A stretch of DNA of 10,053 nt from Eubacteriaceae bacterium (lineage in GTDB: Bacteria; Bacillota; Clostridia; Eubacteriales; UBA1433), in contig JAAZOI010000079.1 in the NCBI GenBank assembly GCA_012797825.1, positions 1-10,053 on the forward strand, read 5' to 3'. The notes under the pieces were generated by a model. It did not search any database and had not been told where the DNA came from. It worked only from the letters and a program-made list of their open reading frames with translations. Both the position numbers and the translations under genes were made by a program. This document shows, piece by piece, positions 1 to 7,275 of this stretch. How positions within the stretch are numbered: the stretch's first letter is position 1; every line of letters starts with the position of its first letter.

Positions 1-342
1 ATAATTCTGGCAATAGACCATAACGCAAAGGACAATGAAAAACGTTCTTGCAACAGCGTAAAATTCAATAACGATGATACGCTTGCTAAAAGCTCGCATG
101 TGTTTACTAATGAAGAAGTAAATATAATATTAAATCATAGTATGCAGCTTATTGAAAAATTCGCAAAAGAAATTTTGTCCGGCGTAACAGAAGCAAGGCC
201 GTTTAAAAGTTCGTGTGAATACTGCGAATATAAAAATGTGTGCAATTTTGACACATGCTTTGAGAAGAACAAATACAGAAAAATCGAAAATGTAAATAAA
301 AATACAATAATAGATAAAATCAAAGGTCAAAACAATGAATAA
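1..342 (+). CDS. addB: AddB, ATP-dependent helicase/nuclease subunit B (3' end only)
   Basis: The open frame runs in from the left edge, so only the last 113 residues are present. In the AddAB complex, AddB is the subunit with a RecB-like nuclease domain closed by an iron-sulfur cluster; it resects the strand opposite to AddA's and helps recognise Chi. The visible part has the hallmark end of the family: C-X2-C-X5-C at local residues 72, 75 and 81 (CEYC...VC, followed by NFD). This matches the last three cysteines of the 4Fe-4S staple; the first cysteine and the catalytic D-K motif lie outside the window. The GTG at 100 is an internal codon, because the frame is open upstream and similar to the family there (phrases such as SSHVFTNEEV). 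The stop overlaps the addA start by 8 nt, the usual addB-addA arrangement in Bacillota. Seen: cysteine motif and context. Inferred: cluster binding. Confidence 0.93.
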   Translation: MILAIDHNAKDNEKRSCNSVKFNNDDTLAKSSHVFTNEEVNIILNHSMQLIEKFAKEILSGVTEARPFKSSCEYCEYKNVCNFDTCFEKNKYRKIENVNKNTIIDKIKGQNNE

Positions 343-3300
343 GATATCAGCCGAAGAAGAAAAAATAATTTTCGATAAGATAAGTAGGGCAATATTAAAA
401 AATCAGGAAAAAATGACGGATGAACAGAAATATGCCGTTAATTTTAACGAGAATAAAAATATATTAATTTCGGCAGCTGCAGGCAGCGGAAAAACGTTTG
501 TTCTTGTGCAGCGCATTTTAAAATTAATAGCAATCGATAATAAAGATATCAGAAAAATTCTTATAGCGACTTTTACTAACGCGGCAGCGGCGCAAATGAG
601 CAAAAAAATATATGACGCTTTAAATAACCTTATTTATGAAGAAAATATAAACTCAAAACATTTAAAAGATCAATTATCTTATCTTTCAGGCGCGGATATA
701 GGCACGCTTCATTCATTTTGCATAAAAATATTAAAAAGTTACTTTTATGTAACAGATGCTCCATGCGATTTTTCAATAATTGACGGAGATGAAGACATAT
801 TGCTTAGGGAAGAGGCTCTTAGTGAAGTACTTTCAAAATTATATGAGGAAGGCGATGATAAATTTATATCTTTAAGCGATACATATATTACGGCAAAAGG
901 AATTGATAATTTAAAGCAAATTATTTTGCAGTCATATGATTACGCCCAAAGCAGGCCGGAGGGGCTTAATTGGCTTAAAGATGAAATTGAATATTATAAA
1001 GCATGCACAGATTTAGAAAACAGCAAGTGGACAAAACAGATTTACAGTCAATATAACGAGATTTTAAATAATGCCATAGAGCTGCAGGAAACGGCAATTA
1101 ATCTGGCGTGCGGTGTTATAGATGATAAAAGCATTAACCAGCTTACGGAAGAAAAAGATAAAATAGAGAGCTTATTAGCCGCATTAGAAACAGGCGACAA
1201 TATTATGGATATATGCAGCGCATTTGAATTTGCAGCGCTGAGGATGCCTCCCAGATACAACGGACCTTTAAAAGATAATATAAAAAATATGCGCGATAAT
1301 GCAAAAGCTCTATCGCAAAAAACAGCTAACAGCATAAAATTGTATAGTTTTGATAAAGCGCGTAAAGAAAATGAAAAATTGTATATAGTTTTATCATCAT
1401 TATATGATGTCATTGAAAAATTTGACGAATGCTATAAAGAAAAGAAAACTAAAAGAAAAGTTATAACTTTTAACGACTGCGAGCATATCTGCCTCGAAAT
1501 TTTAAAAAACAAAGATATAAACAGAGAAATTAAAGAAAGTTACGATTATGTTTATATAGATGAATATCAGGATATAAGCATGTTGCAAGAAGAGATTTTA
1601 AAGCTGATATCTAAAGAAGACAATATGTTTATGGTCGGGGACATAAAACAGAGCATTTACCGTTTCAGGCTTGCGGAACCCGATATATTCAACAGCAAAT
1701 TCGAGCTTTACAAAAAAGAAAAACAAAAAAACGAGCTGATTATTTTAAACAAAAACTTCCGCAGCGGCAAATATGTAATTGACGCCGTCAATGCTGTTTT
1801 CGGTTCAATAATGAGTAAAGAATCAGCAGATATTGAATATGATGATGACGCAAAACTGGCATATAATGAAAATAAAGAAAATGCAGGCGCTAAGACTGAA
1901 ATTTACATATTTACAAAACCTGAAAAAAAATCAGATGATACAAATGAAGAGTCTGATATGACGCCTGAGGAAGACGATTTAGAAGAGTATGAAAATGCGG
2001 AGCTGGAAGCAGTAAATACAGTTGAGATAATAAAAAACCTGCTTAAAAATAAAATATTTGATAAAGAAATCAATGCTTACAGAAATGCCGAATATCGGGA
2101 CATTGCTATATTATTATCAAGCGCAAATGTAGACGGACCGCATTATGCGGATGTTTTTACACAAAATAATATTCCCGTATTTTTTGACACCAATAAAAAC
2201 TTTTTCGATAATATGGAAGTATGTATTATCATAAATCTGCTTTCCTTAATAGATAATGATTATGATGATATTGCGCTAATATCAGTTATGAGGGCGCCGT
2301 TTTTTGATTTTTCAATAAAAGAAATGTTTAATATCAGAAAAGAATGCAATACAGGATTTTATTATGAAGCAATTAAACATTATATTGATAATAAGAATGA
2401 TAATCTAAGCTCTAAACTCAGAGAATATAATAATGTTATTAATAAGTACAGAGCTTTAAGCAGGCATATTGGAATATACGATCTTATAGAAAAAATTTAC
2501 GATGATACAGGTTACTATGAATATGTAGCCTTGCTTGAACAAGGAAGCAGCAGGAAAGATAACCTTACAAAATTACTGGATATTGCCCAAAAATATGAAA
2601 AAAGCGGCGCATGCGGATTATTTGGCTTTATTAATTACTTAAATAAAATAAGAGCAAATCAAACGGATAATTTTTCATTAACATCTGCTGATAAAAAAAC
2701 AAATTGCGTAAAAATAATGAGCATACACAAAAGCAAAGGCCTTGAGTTTCCCATAGTCATAGTAGGGAGAACGGCAAAAGAATTTAATAAAGCGGATTTG
2801 CAAAAAGAAATAATATTTCATAAAGAGCTGGGTATAGGGGCTACGTTTTATGATATAAACCTCGGATATAAATGCGACAGTTTAGCTAAAATTGCAATTA
2901 AAGGCGCAGTAGAGGATGAAATTACCGCAGAACAAATGAGGCTTTTATATGTTGCAATGACAAGAGCCGAGGAAAGACTGATTATAACTTGTGTAAAAAG
3001 CGCCAAAGAAATAGAAAGTAAAAAAAATAAATGGAATAAGGCAATATTATCAAATCAAATAAAATCATTTAATACTTATTTAGATTGGCTGATGTATGCC
3101 ATTATGGAAGATGATTTTACATGGAATAAAGATATATTTGATATACATTTTACCCAATGTAAGAATGAAACAATAAATAAAGAAAAAAAACTTGCGAAAA
3201 AAGATATATATAAATTACTATCAAGTGTAGATAATGAATTATTAGATGAAGAAATTTATAACAAATTAAAATGGATATATGATTACAACGATGAAATTAA

Positions 3301-3922
3301 TTTGCCGCAAAAATTAAGCATAACACAGATAAAAAACAAAAAATCCATAAAAAAATATATGTCGTTTGAAAATGCTGATGAAAATAACTTCGCACTCAGA
3401 AAAGGCCAGATCACTCATTACATAATGCAGACATTAAATTTAGAAGAAATGAAAAAAGGCGATTACGAAGTTTATATAAATAACTTTTTAGAAGAATTGG
3501 AATATAAAAATGTTATCAATAAAAAGGAAAAAGAATGTGTTAATGTAAACTCAATCTCAAACTTCTTTAAGTCCGAGATCGGCATAATGATATTAAACGC
3601 TGAAAGCGTTAAAAGAGAAGTTGAGTTTTATTATATTGAGAATGCAAATAAAATCCAAGATAATATATATTCTGACGATAAGAAAATATATGTTCAGGGA
3701 GTAATAGACTGCGTTATAAATATCGGCGGAGAAATTTACATTATTGATTATAAAACCGATACTTATTATAATAAAATTAGTAAAGATGAAAAAATCCAAG
3801 AATATTCTATACAAATAAAAATGTATAAAGATGCTTATGAAAAAATTATGAATGTTCAAAACGTGAAATGTATATTAAGTTTTATAAATATGGGAGATAA
3901 TATATTAATAAATAATAAATGA
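335..3922 (+). CDS. addA: AddA, ATP-dependent helicase/nuclease subunit A
   Basis: UvrD/Rep-type superfamily 1A helicase fused to a RecB-like nuclease, 1195 aa (the B. subtilis protein is about 1230). With AddB it unwinds and degrades DNA from double-strand breaks until Chi, feeding RecA-dependent repair. Helicase motifs appear in order: TDEQ (28-31), Walker A AAAGSGKT (47-54), ATFTNAAA (78-85), GTLHSFC (123-129), Walker B DEYQD (409-413), GDIKQSIYRFR (435-445), NFRS (474-477), SIHKSKGLEF (796-805) and LYVAMTRAEERL (871-882). An acidic linker (about 532-558) lies in the 1A/2A region, as is common in the family. The C-terminal nuclease keeps H1028, D1125 (GVIDCV), D1138-Y-K1140 and Q1160/Y1164, so both activities should be intact. 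The ATG at 335 has AAAGG at 322-326, 8 nt upstream. It overlaps the addB stop, and its own stop overlaps ispE in ATGA. No damage is seen. Confidence 0.97.
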   Translation: MNKISAEEEKIIFDKISRAILKNQEKMTDEQKYAVNFNENKNILISAAAGSGKTFVLVQRILKLIAIDNKDIRKILIATFTNAAAAQMSKKIYDALNNLIYEENINSKHLKDQLSYLSGADIGTLHSFCIKILKSYFYVTDAPCDFSIIDGDEDILLREEALSEVLSKLYEEGDDKFISLSDTYITAKGIDNLKQIILQSYDYAQSRPEGLNWLKDEIEYYKACTDLENSKWTKQIYSQYNEILNNAIELQETAINLACGVIDDKSINQLTEEKDKIESLLAALETGDNIMDICSAFEFAALRMPPRYNGPLKDNIKNMRDNAKALSQKTANSIKLYSFDKARKENEKLYIVLSSLYDVIEKFDECYKEKKTKRKVITFNDCEHICLEILKNKDINREIKESYDYVYIDEYQDISMLQEEILKLISKEDNMFMVGDIKQSIYRFRLAEPDIFNSKFELYKKEKQKNELIILNKNFRSGKYVIDAVNAVFGSIMSKESADIEYDDDAKLAYNENKENAGAKTEIYIFTKPEKKSDDTNEESDMTPEEDDLEEYENAELEAVNTVEIIKNLLKNKIFDKEINAYRNAEYRDIAILLSSANVDGPHYADVFTQNNIPVFFDTNKNFFDNMEVCIIINLLSLIDNDYDDIALISVMRAPFFDFSIKEMFNIRKECNTGFYYEAIKHYIDNKNDNLSSKLREYNNVINKYRALSRHIGIYDLIEKIYDDTGYYEYVALLEQGSSRKDNLTKLLDIAQKYEKSGACGLFGFINYLNKIRANQTDNFSLTSADKKTNCVKIMSIHKSKGLEFPIVIVGRTAKEFNKADLQKEIIFHKELGIGATFYDINLGYKCDSLAKIAIKGAVEDEITAEQMRLLYVAMTRAEERLIITCVKSAKEIESKKNKWNKAILSNQIKSFNTYLDWLMYAIMEDDFTWNKDIFDIHFTQCKNETINKEKKLAKKDIYKLLSSVDNELLDEEIYNKLKWIYDYNDEINLPQKLSITQIKNKKSIKKYMSFENADENNFALRKGQITHYIMQTLNLEEMKKGDYEVYINNFLEELEYKNVINKKEKECVNVNSISNFFKSEIGIMILNAESVKREVEFYYIENANKIQDNIYSDDKKIYVQGVIDCVINIGGEIYIIDYKTDTYYNKISKDEKIQEYSIQIKMYKDAYEKIMNVQNVKCILSFINMGDNILINNK

Positions 3923-4770
3923 ATACAATAGAGATTAAATCATATGCTAAAATAAATCTTTGTCTAAAAGTATTAAAAAGACTTCCCAATAATTATCACG
4001 AAATATCATCGCTTATGCAAAAAATAAATTTATACGATGAAATCTTAATAGAAAAAAATGAAAATAGTATAAACGTTAAAACAAACCTTGATGAATTAAA
4101 CGCTGAAATAAAAGAAAACACGGCATATCTTGCATGTCAATATTTTTTCAATCATACAAAAATAAAATCCGGAGCTGATATCTATATTAAAAAAACCATA
4201 CCTCATCAGGCAGGCCTGGGCGGCAGCAGCTCAAATGCCGCTGCAGTTATTGATGCGCTTGATGTTTTATATGAAACAAATCTGACTTATGATGAAAAAT
4301 GTATGCTTGGATTGAAAGTGGGATGCGATGTTCCTTTCTTTTTCACAAGAGGTACAGCTGTTGTTAAAGGGGTCGGTGATACAATAATTCTCAAAAATCA
4401 ACTGCAAGGATATTATGTTATTATTATTAAACCTGAATTTGGTGTATGCACAAAAGATGCTTACGCTTGTATAAATCCTCTAAAATTAGAAAATAAATGC
4501 GACTCTGAAATTTTATACTCGGCTTATTGCGAACATAACATTGAAAAAATCAAACAATTTACAATCAATACGTTTGAAGATGTAATAGAACAAAAAACAC
4601 AAATTATAAACATTAAAAAAGACATTTTAGATTGCGGAGCAATAACTGCATTGATGACGGGAAGCGGTTCTGCCGTGTTCGGTTTATTCGAAAATGATGA
4701 GAAATGCACACAATCTTTTAATAAGTTAAAAAACAGTTACAGTAATATTTTTATGTGCAATTTTATTTAA
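3919..4770 (+). CDS. ispE: IspE, 4-diphosphocytidyl-2-C-methyl-D-erythritol kinase
   Basis: GHMP-family kinase of the MEP (non-mevalonate) isoprenoid pathway. It phosphorylates the 2-hydroxyl of CDP-methylerythritol with ATP in the cytoplasm. The length, 283 aa, equals the E. coli enzyme. Motif 1 is SYAKINLCL (8-16), with catalytic Lys11. The glycine-rich ATP loop is PHQAGLGGSSSNAA (95-108). GCDVPFF (135-141) carries the catalytic base Asp137; the usual Ala before the Asp is Cys here. Motif 3 is TGSGSAVFGLF (247-257). The start ATG overlaps the addA stop (ATGA, 3919-3922), and no Shine-Dalgarno sequence lies within 15 nt of it; the nearest purine-rich GGGAG is at 3893-3897, more than 20 nt away. 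Translation therefore probably depends on ribosomes finishing addA. Its position behind addBA suggests co-transcription, not a shared function. The gene ends 3 nt before the opposing lspA. Confidence 0.96.
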   Translation: MNTIEIKSYAKINLCLKVLKRLPNNYHEISSLMQKINLYDEILIEKNENSINVKTNLDELNAEIKENTAYLACQYFFNHTKIKSGADIYIKKTIPHQAGLGGSSSNAAAVIDALDVLYETNLTYDEKCMLGLKVGCDVPFFFTRGTAVVKGVGDTIILKNQLQGYYVIIIKPEFGVCTKDAYACINPLKLENKCDSEILYSAYCEHNIEKIKQFTINTFEDVIEQKTQIINIKKDILDCGAITALMTGSGSAVFGLFENDEKCTQSFNKLKNSYSNIFMCNFI

Positions 4771-4773
4771 TTA

Positions 4774-5235
4774 TTATTTCAGTAAATTTTTTTCGAAAAA
4801 CAAAACACACAAAATCAATAATATAGTGCCGCAAGTTATAAATATATCGGCGACATTAAATATCGCAAATTTAATAAGTCTGAAATCAAAAATATCAACT
4901 ACATAACCGTAGTGTATGCGGCTGATTAAATTACCCGCGCCGCCTGCGATAATAAAAGTTATTGCAAGATTACTAAGTAAAAATTTTTTATTCTTTTTAT
5001 GAGAATGAATTATATAACTTATTAAAAGTATTAAGAAAACAGATGTTATTACTATTAAAAAAGCTTGCCTGTTTGTAAATATGCTAAAAGCAGCTCCTGT
5101 ATTTTCGGTATATGTCAAATGAAAAATATTATTGATAATAGGATAAGTAAAAATACCTGATAAAAACTTTGAAGCTAAATATTTAGTAAAAATATCGATT
5201 ACTATAATTGCAAAAGCAACAATAAAATAAATCAT
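4774..5235 (-). CDS. lspA: LspA, lipoprotein signal peptidase (signal peptidase II)
   Basis: Polytopic membrane aspartyl protease that removes the signal peptide from diacylglyceryl-prolipoproteins at the lipobox cysteine. The length, 153 aa, is typical. Four hydrophobic segments are visible (about 2-20, 58-77, 86-104 and 124-147). Family motifs: D14-x-x-T-K (14-18), YTENTGAAFSIF (42-53), GGAGNLISRI (98-107), YGYVVDIFDF (109-118) and FNVAD (126-130). Asp114 (VVD) and Asp130 (NVAD) correspond to the catalytic pair of the P. aeruginosa structure (D124 and D143). One oddity is that the GNLxDR motif reads GNLISR, with Ser105 where nearly all family members I know have Asp. The start ATG has TTTAAGGAT upstream with AAGG 7 nt away. 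The gene is divergent from the PerM-like gene and convergent with ispE, so it is probably transcribed alone. Confidence 0.95.
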   Translation of the reverse strand: MIYFIVAFAIIVIDIFTKYLASKFLSGIFTYPIINNIFHLTYTENTGAAFSIFTNRQAFLIVITSVFLILLISYIIHSHKKNKKFLLSNLAITFIIAGGAGNLISRIHYGYVVDIFDFRLIKFAIFNVADIFITCGTILLILCVLFFEKNLLK

Positions 5236-5261
5236 AAAATATCCTTAAAGATTTTTTATGT

Positions 5262-5270
5262 ATTATAACA
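5262..5270 (-). promoter_or_regulatory. Extended -10 promoter element for lspA
   Basis: On the minus strand this reads TGTTATAAT, a perfect TATAAT preceded by TG one base away (extended -10). No good -35 lies 16-18 nt upstream (only T-runs), which extended -10 promoters tolerate. Transcription would start near 5255, leaving about 20 nt of leader with the ribosome binding site at 5241-5246. In such AT-rich DNA a chance TATAAT is common; the TG extension and the correct distance raise the odds. Confidence 0.55.
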
Positions 5271-5272
5271 TA

Positions 5273-5290
5273 ATTTTTTATATAAAAAAT
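5273..5290. repeat. 18-bp perfect A/T palindrome in the lspA / PerM-like intergenic region
   Basis: The sequence ATTTTTTAT-ATAAAAAAT is its own reverse complement. It lies in the 78-nt divergent spacer, just upstream of the lspA -10 element, where a bidirectional operator or UP-element-like tract would sit. It consists only of A and T, so chance or simple A-tract structure is a real alternative. Confidence 0.4.
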
Positions 5291-5313
5291 AATTTTTAAC
5301 GGAAAATAAAGAT

Positions 5314-6624
5314 ATGAAAAAAATAAAATTTGACAGCAAATATTTAAAAATCAGTATATACGCTGCGGCATCACTATGCTGTGTTATATTGTTTTTAGTT
5401 TTAATTTATAACATATCCGATGTTTTTGAATTTATAGCAAATGTTTTTAAATATTTATTTGCTTTAATTAAACCAGTTTTATGGGGATTTATTATTGCTT
5501 ATATATTATATAGGCCAACAAGATTTTTTGATAAAAATTTACTCAAATTTAAAAAAATATATATTCCCAATAAAACAAGGAAAGCATTATCAGTAATAAT
5601 TTCAGTTTTGTTAATGCTGTTAATAATATTTTTAATTATCTATTTTGCAATACCGGGAATTATTAACAGCATAAGCCAAATGATAATAAGCACACCTCAG
5701 TATATGAATAATGCTGTTGATATAGGCAATAGATTAGCGTGCGATGAACGTTTTGTTAACATTTTAAACTTTTTTAATATTGATATAAGCAGTTCCGATA
5801 AAATCAGAGAAATACTATTATCGTGGGTTAGCTACTTACAATTAGCGTTAGAAAAATTATCAGGATATATTATAAATTTTATAGTAACAACAGGTAATGC
5901 TATACTGAATTTTATTTTGTCAATATTCTTTGCAATATATATGCTTATTGATAAAGATAAACTAGTTAATCAGATTTCGGGTATTGTAAAAAAAATCTCA
6001 GTGAAATTTTATTATAAAGCAAATTATATATTAATATTAACTGATGAAATGTGTTATACATTTTTGACAGGGAAAGCTTTATGTTCTTTAGCAATAACAA
6101 TTTTTGTATTAATACCTTGTATAATATTGAATATAAAATATGCATTTTTAATAGCCATTATCATTGGCATAACAAATATGATTCCTGTTTTTGGTCCGAT
6201 AATCGGTTCTATACCTGCTATTTTGCTTGCAATGCTTACTTCTCCGATTTATGGAATTTGGGTTTTAATTATAATAATTGTTTCTCAGCAGATTGAAGAA
6301 AATATAATTCAACCTAAAATTTTAGGTGATTCAATAGGTATAAATGCATTTTGGGTTATTTTTTCTATTGTTATATTCGGGAAATTTTGGGGAATAGCAG
6401 GAATGCTATTAGCTGTGCCGATTTTTGGGGTATTAAGGATATTAGTAAAAGATTGGCTGCGAAAACCTCCTGACGAAAATTTCAAAGAAGAGTCAGTTTT
6501 TGAAAAAGAACTACTTGATATTAAAATAGCAAGATTTTACAGAGAAAAAGAATTCAGCAGAAGAAAGAAAAAGGATTTTAGAAAATTTCAAAAAAATTTA
6601 CGAAACAAAAACAGAAAGAATTAA
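5314..6624 (+). CDS. AI-2E/PerM-family (UPF0118) multipass membrane protein
   Basis: This 436-aa protein belongs to the AI-2E transporter/PerM family. Some members export autoinducer-2 and others act as Na+(Li+)/H+ antiporters; the substrate cannot be told from sequence. Hydrophobic segments lie at about 13-33, 44-66, 90-113, 186-212, 255-272, 275-292, 297-322 and 343-378, with a hydrophilic loop of about 70 residues after the third, as usual for the family. The C-terminal signature is present: NMIPVFGPIIGSIPA (288-302), QQIEENIIQPKILG (325-338) and GIAGMLLAVPIFGVLR (360-375). The tail (407-436) is strongly basic, with 15 Lys/Arg in 30 residues, probably cytoplasmic and near membrane lipid or nucleic acid. 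The ATG has only a weak ACGGAAA sequence (5299-5305) before it. The gene appears to be a single transcription unit divergent from lspA. No clear terminator follows it. Confidence 0.9.
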   Translation: MKKIKFDSKYLKISIYAAASLCCVILFLVLIYNISDVFEFIANVFKYLFALIKPVLWGFIIAYILYRPTRFFDKNLLKFKKIYIPNKTRKALSVIISVLLMLLIIFLIIYFAIPGIINSISQMIISTPQYMNNAVDIGNRLACDERFVNILNFFNIDISSSDKIREILLSWVSYLQLALEKLSGYIINFIVTTGNAILNFILSIFFAIYMLIDKDKLVNQISGIVKKISVKFYYKANYILILTDEMCYTFLTGKALCSLAITIFVLIPCIILNIKYAFLIAIIIGITNMIPVFGPIIGSIPAILLAMLTSPIYGIWVLIIIIVSQQIEENIIQPKILGDSIGINAFWVIFSIVIFGKFWGIAGMLLAVPIFGVLRILVKDWLRKPPDENFKEESVFEKELLDIKIARFYREKEFSRRKKKDFRKFQKNLRNKNRKN

Positions 6625-6783
6625 GAAATATATTGTATAAGATATTATAATTTTGAAAATTTTTAGTTAAAACATATAAAAAAATTGACAGCTACCCTAA
6701 AGTTTGTGCGTCTTTTTACGTATATTTTTAATTTATAATAACAATAAAAAATATTTTTTAAAAAAAATTATAAAAATATATAA

Positions 6784-6820
6784 AATTAGCATACTAATTA
6801 TTAAAAAAATGAATTATAAT
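6784..6820 (+). promoter_or_regulatory. Candidate promoter and operator of the XRE gene
   Basis: TATAAT at 6815-6820 lies about 25 nt before the ribosome binding site at 6845-6850, giving a short leader. The -35 position (about 6792-6797) is poor, but it overlaps a dyad with arms AATTAG (6784-6789) and CTAATT (6794-6799) around CATA. An operator over the -35 would fit self-regulation by the XRE protein, which binds DNA as a dimer. Base composition makes chance matches likely, so this is tentative. Confidence 0.35.
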
Positions 6821-6844
6821 AATAAATACAAATTTATGCAATTT

Positions 6845-6852
6845 AAGAGGTG
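6845..6852 (+). promoter_or_regulatory. Ribosome binding site that sets the XRE start at TTG 6857
   Basis: AAGAGGTG is a good match to the anti-Shine-Dalgarno sequence and ends 4 nt before TTG 6857 (6 nt from the GG). The in-frame alternatives ATG 6809, ATG 6836 and TTG 6704 have only A/T sequence upstream, without a purine-rich site. Confidence 0.75.
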
Positions 6853-6856
6853 TCAA

Positions 6857-7171
6857 TTGTTTAGGTTAAAAGAACTAAGAGAAGAAATGGGCATGAGCCA
6901 AAAAGCTCTTGCCGAAAAACTGGATATGTCGCAATCTGCAATCAGCTTTTATGAAACAGGCGCAAGAATGCCGGAAATTGTTGCTTGTAACAAATTTGCT
7001 AATTACTTTGACGTATCCCTGGATTATTTCACTAAGAGAAGCGATGTAAGGAAATATATTGACAATACCAAGCTTACTTCACAAGAAATTCAATTGTTGA
7101 GCAATTTTAAAAAACTCAACAGTACGAAGAAGTCAAAAGTATTAGCTTACATTGAAGGCTTAATGGAATAA
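6857..7171 (+). CDS. XRE-family (HTH_3) transcriptional regulator
   Basis: With the TTG at 6857 as start the product is 104 aa and begins MFRLKELREEMGMSQ, the standard opening of cro/C1-type HTH proteins. The HTH covers about residues 3-59: scaffold helix SQKALAEKL (14-22), recognition helix SQSAISFYETG (26-36) and the closing FDVSLDYFTKRSD (51-63). The C-terminal part (about 72-104, LTSQEIQLLSNFKKLN...) is a helical tail seen in many small clostridial regulators and probably mediates dimerisation. A longer reading back to 6704 adds 51 residues of Lys/Ile/Asn-rich translation from A/T DNA and is not believable. No toxin, phage or peptidase partner is adjacent, so it is not obviously half of a toxin-antitoxin or lysogeny module. 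The gene is followed by a strong terminator and stands alone. The target is unknown; self-control is the simplest inference. Confidence 0.88.
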   Translation: MFRLKELREEMGMSQKALAEKLDMSQSAISFYETGARMPEIVACNKFANYFDVSLDYFTKRSDVRKYIDNTKLTSQEIQLLSNFKKLNSTKKSKVLAYIEGLME

Positions 7172-7180
7172 TAAAAAGCG

Positions 7181-7227
7181 AAAACACAATGGTAAAATAT
7201 TTTAAATGTTTTACCATGTGTTTTTTT
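7181..7227 (+). terminator. Rho-independent terminator after the XRE gene
   Basis: Left arm AAAACACAATGGTAAAA (7181-7197) pairs with TTTTACCATGTGTTTT (7209-7224) around an 11-nt A/T loop, with one bulged A in the left arm. A run of seven T (7221-7227) follows. The hairpin begins 10 nt after the XRE stop, which is the expected place. Confidence 0.88.
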
Positions 7228-7239
7228 ATTTGCTATAAT
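7211..7239 (+). promoter_or_regulatory. Promoter of the nnr-alr unit, overlapping the upstream terminator
   Basis: TGCTATAAT (7231-7239) is an extended -10 with perfect TATAAT; a second TATAAT (7239-7244) shares its last T. A spacer of 17 nt leads back to TTACCA (7211-7216), a 4/6 match to TTGACA, inside the descending arm of the terminator. Transcription would start near 7246, about 30 nt before the nnr ATG. The ribosome binding site is AAAAGG at 7261-7266, 9 nt from the ATG. Confidence 0.65.
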
Positions 7240-7275
7240 ATAATAATAATTATCTTTTCAAAAAGGCATTTATAA

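Larger units (their letters stand above)
6625..6856. other. 232-nt AT-rich non-coding region between the PerM-like and XRE genes
   Basis: No ORF with a ribosome binding site and no GC-paired terminator hairpin is seen here. Most of the stretch is A/T runs. The exception is a compact more GC-rich island at about 6687-6713 that begins with a perfect TTGACA (6685-6690) but has no -10 at a workable distance. A dyad (6784-6799) and a TATAAT (6815-6820) near the right end probably belong to the XRE gene. Confidence 0.6.

Noticed and set aside
1048..1413. 121-codon minus-strand ORF inside addA
   Set aside because: It lies opposite a well-conserved helicase gene, has no recognisable motif, and is explained by the reading of the opposite strand.
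4789..4800. TTTTTCGAAAAA as a bidirectional terminator for ispE and lspA
   Set aside because: It has no loop, essentially A-T pairing, and lies within the lspA coding region; hairpin stability would be low.
6051..6296. 81-codon plus-strand ORF inside the PerM-like gene
   Set aside because: It is a +1-type shadow of the conserved transporter frame; its Phe/Asn/Tyr/Cys-rich product resembles no family.
6648..6665. AATTTT-G-AAAATT as a CodY box
   Set aside because: The CodY consensus is 15 bp with a three-base centre (AATTTTCWGAAAATT); this one is two bases short and A/T palindromes are common here.
6704..6856. Long N-terminal extension of the XRE ORF from TTG 6704 (or ATG 6809 / ATG 6836)
   Set aside because: It is Lys/Ile/Asn-rich translation of A/T DNA with no ribosome binding site, while TTG 6857 has AAGAGGTG at the right distance and gives the standard XRE N-terminus.
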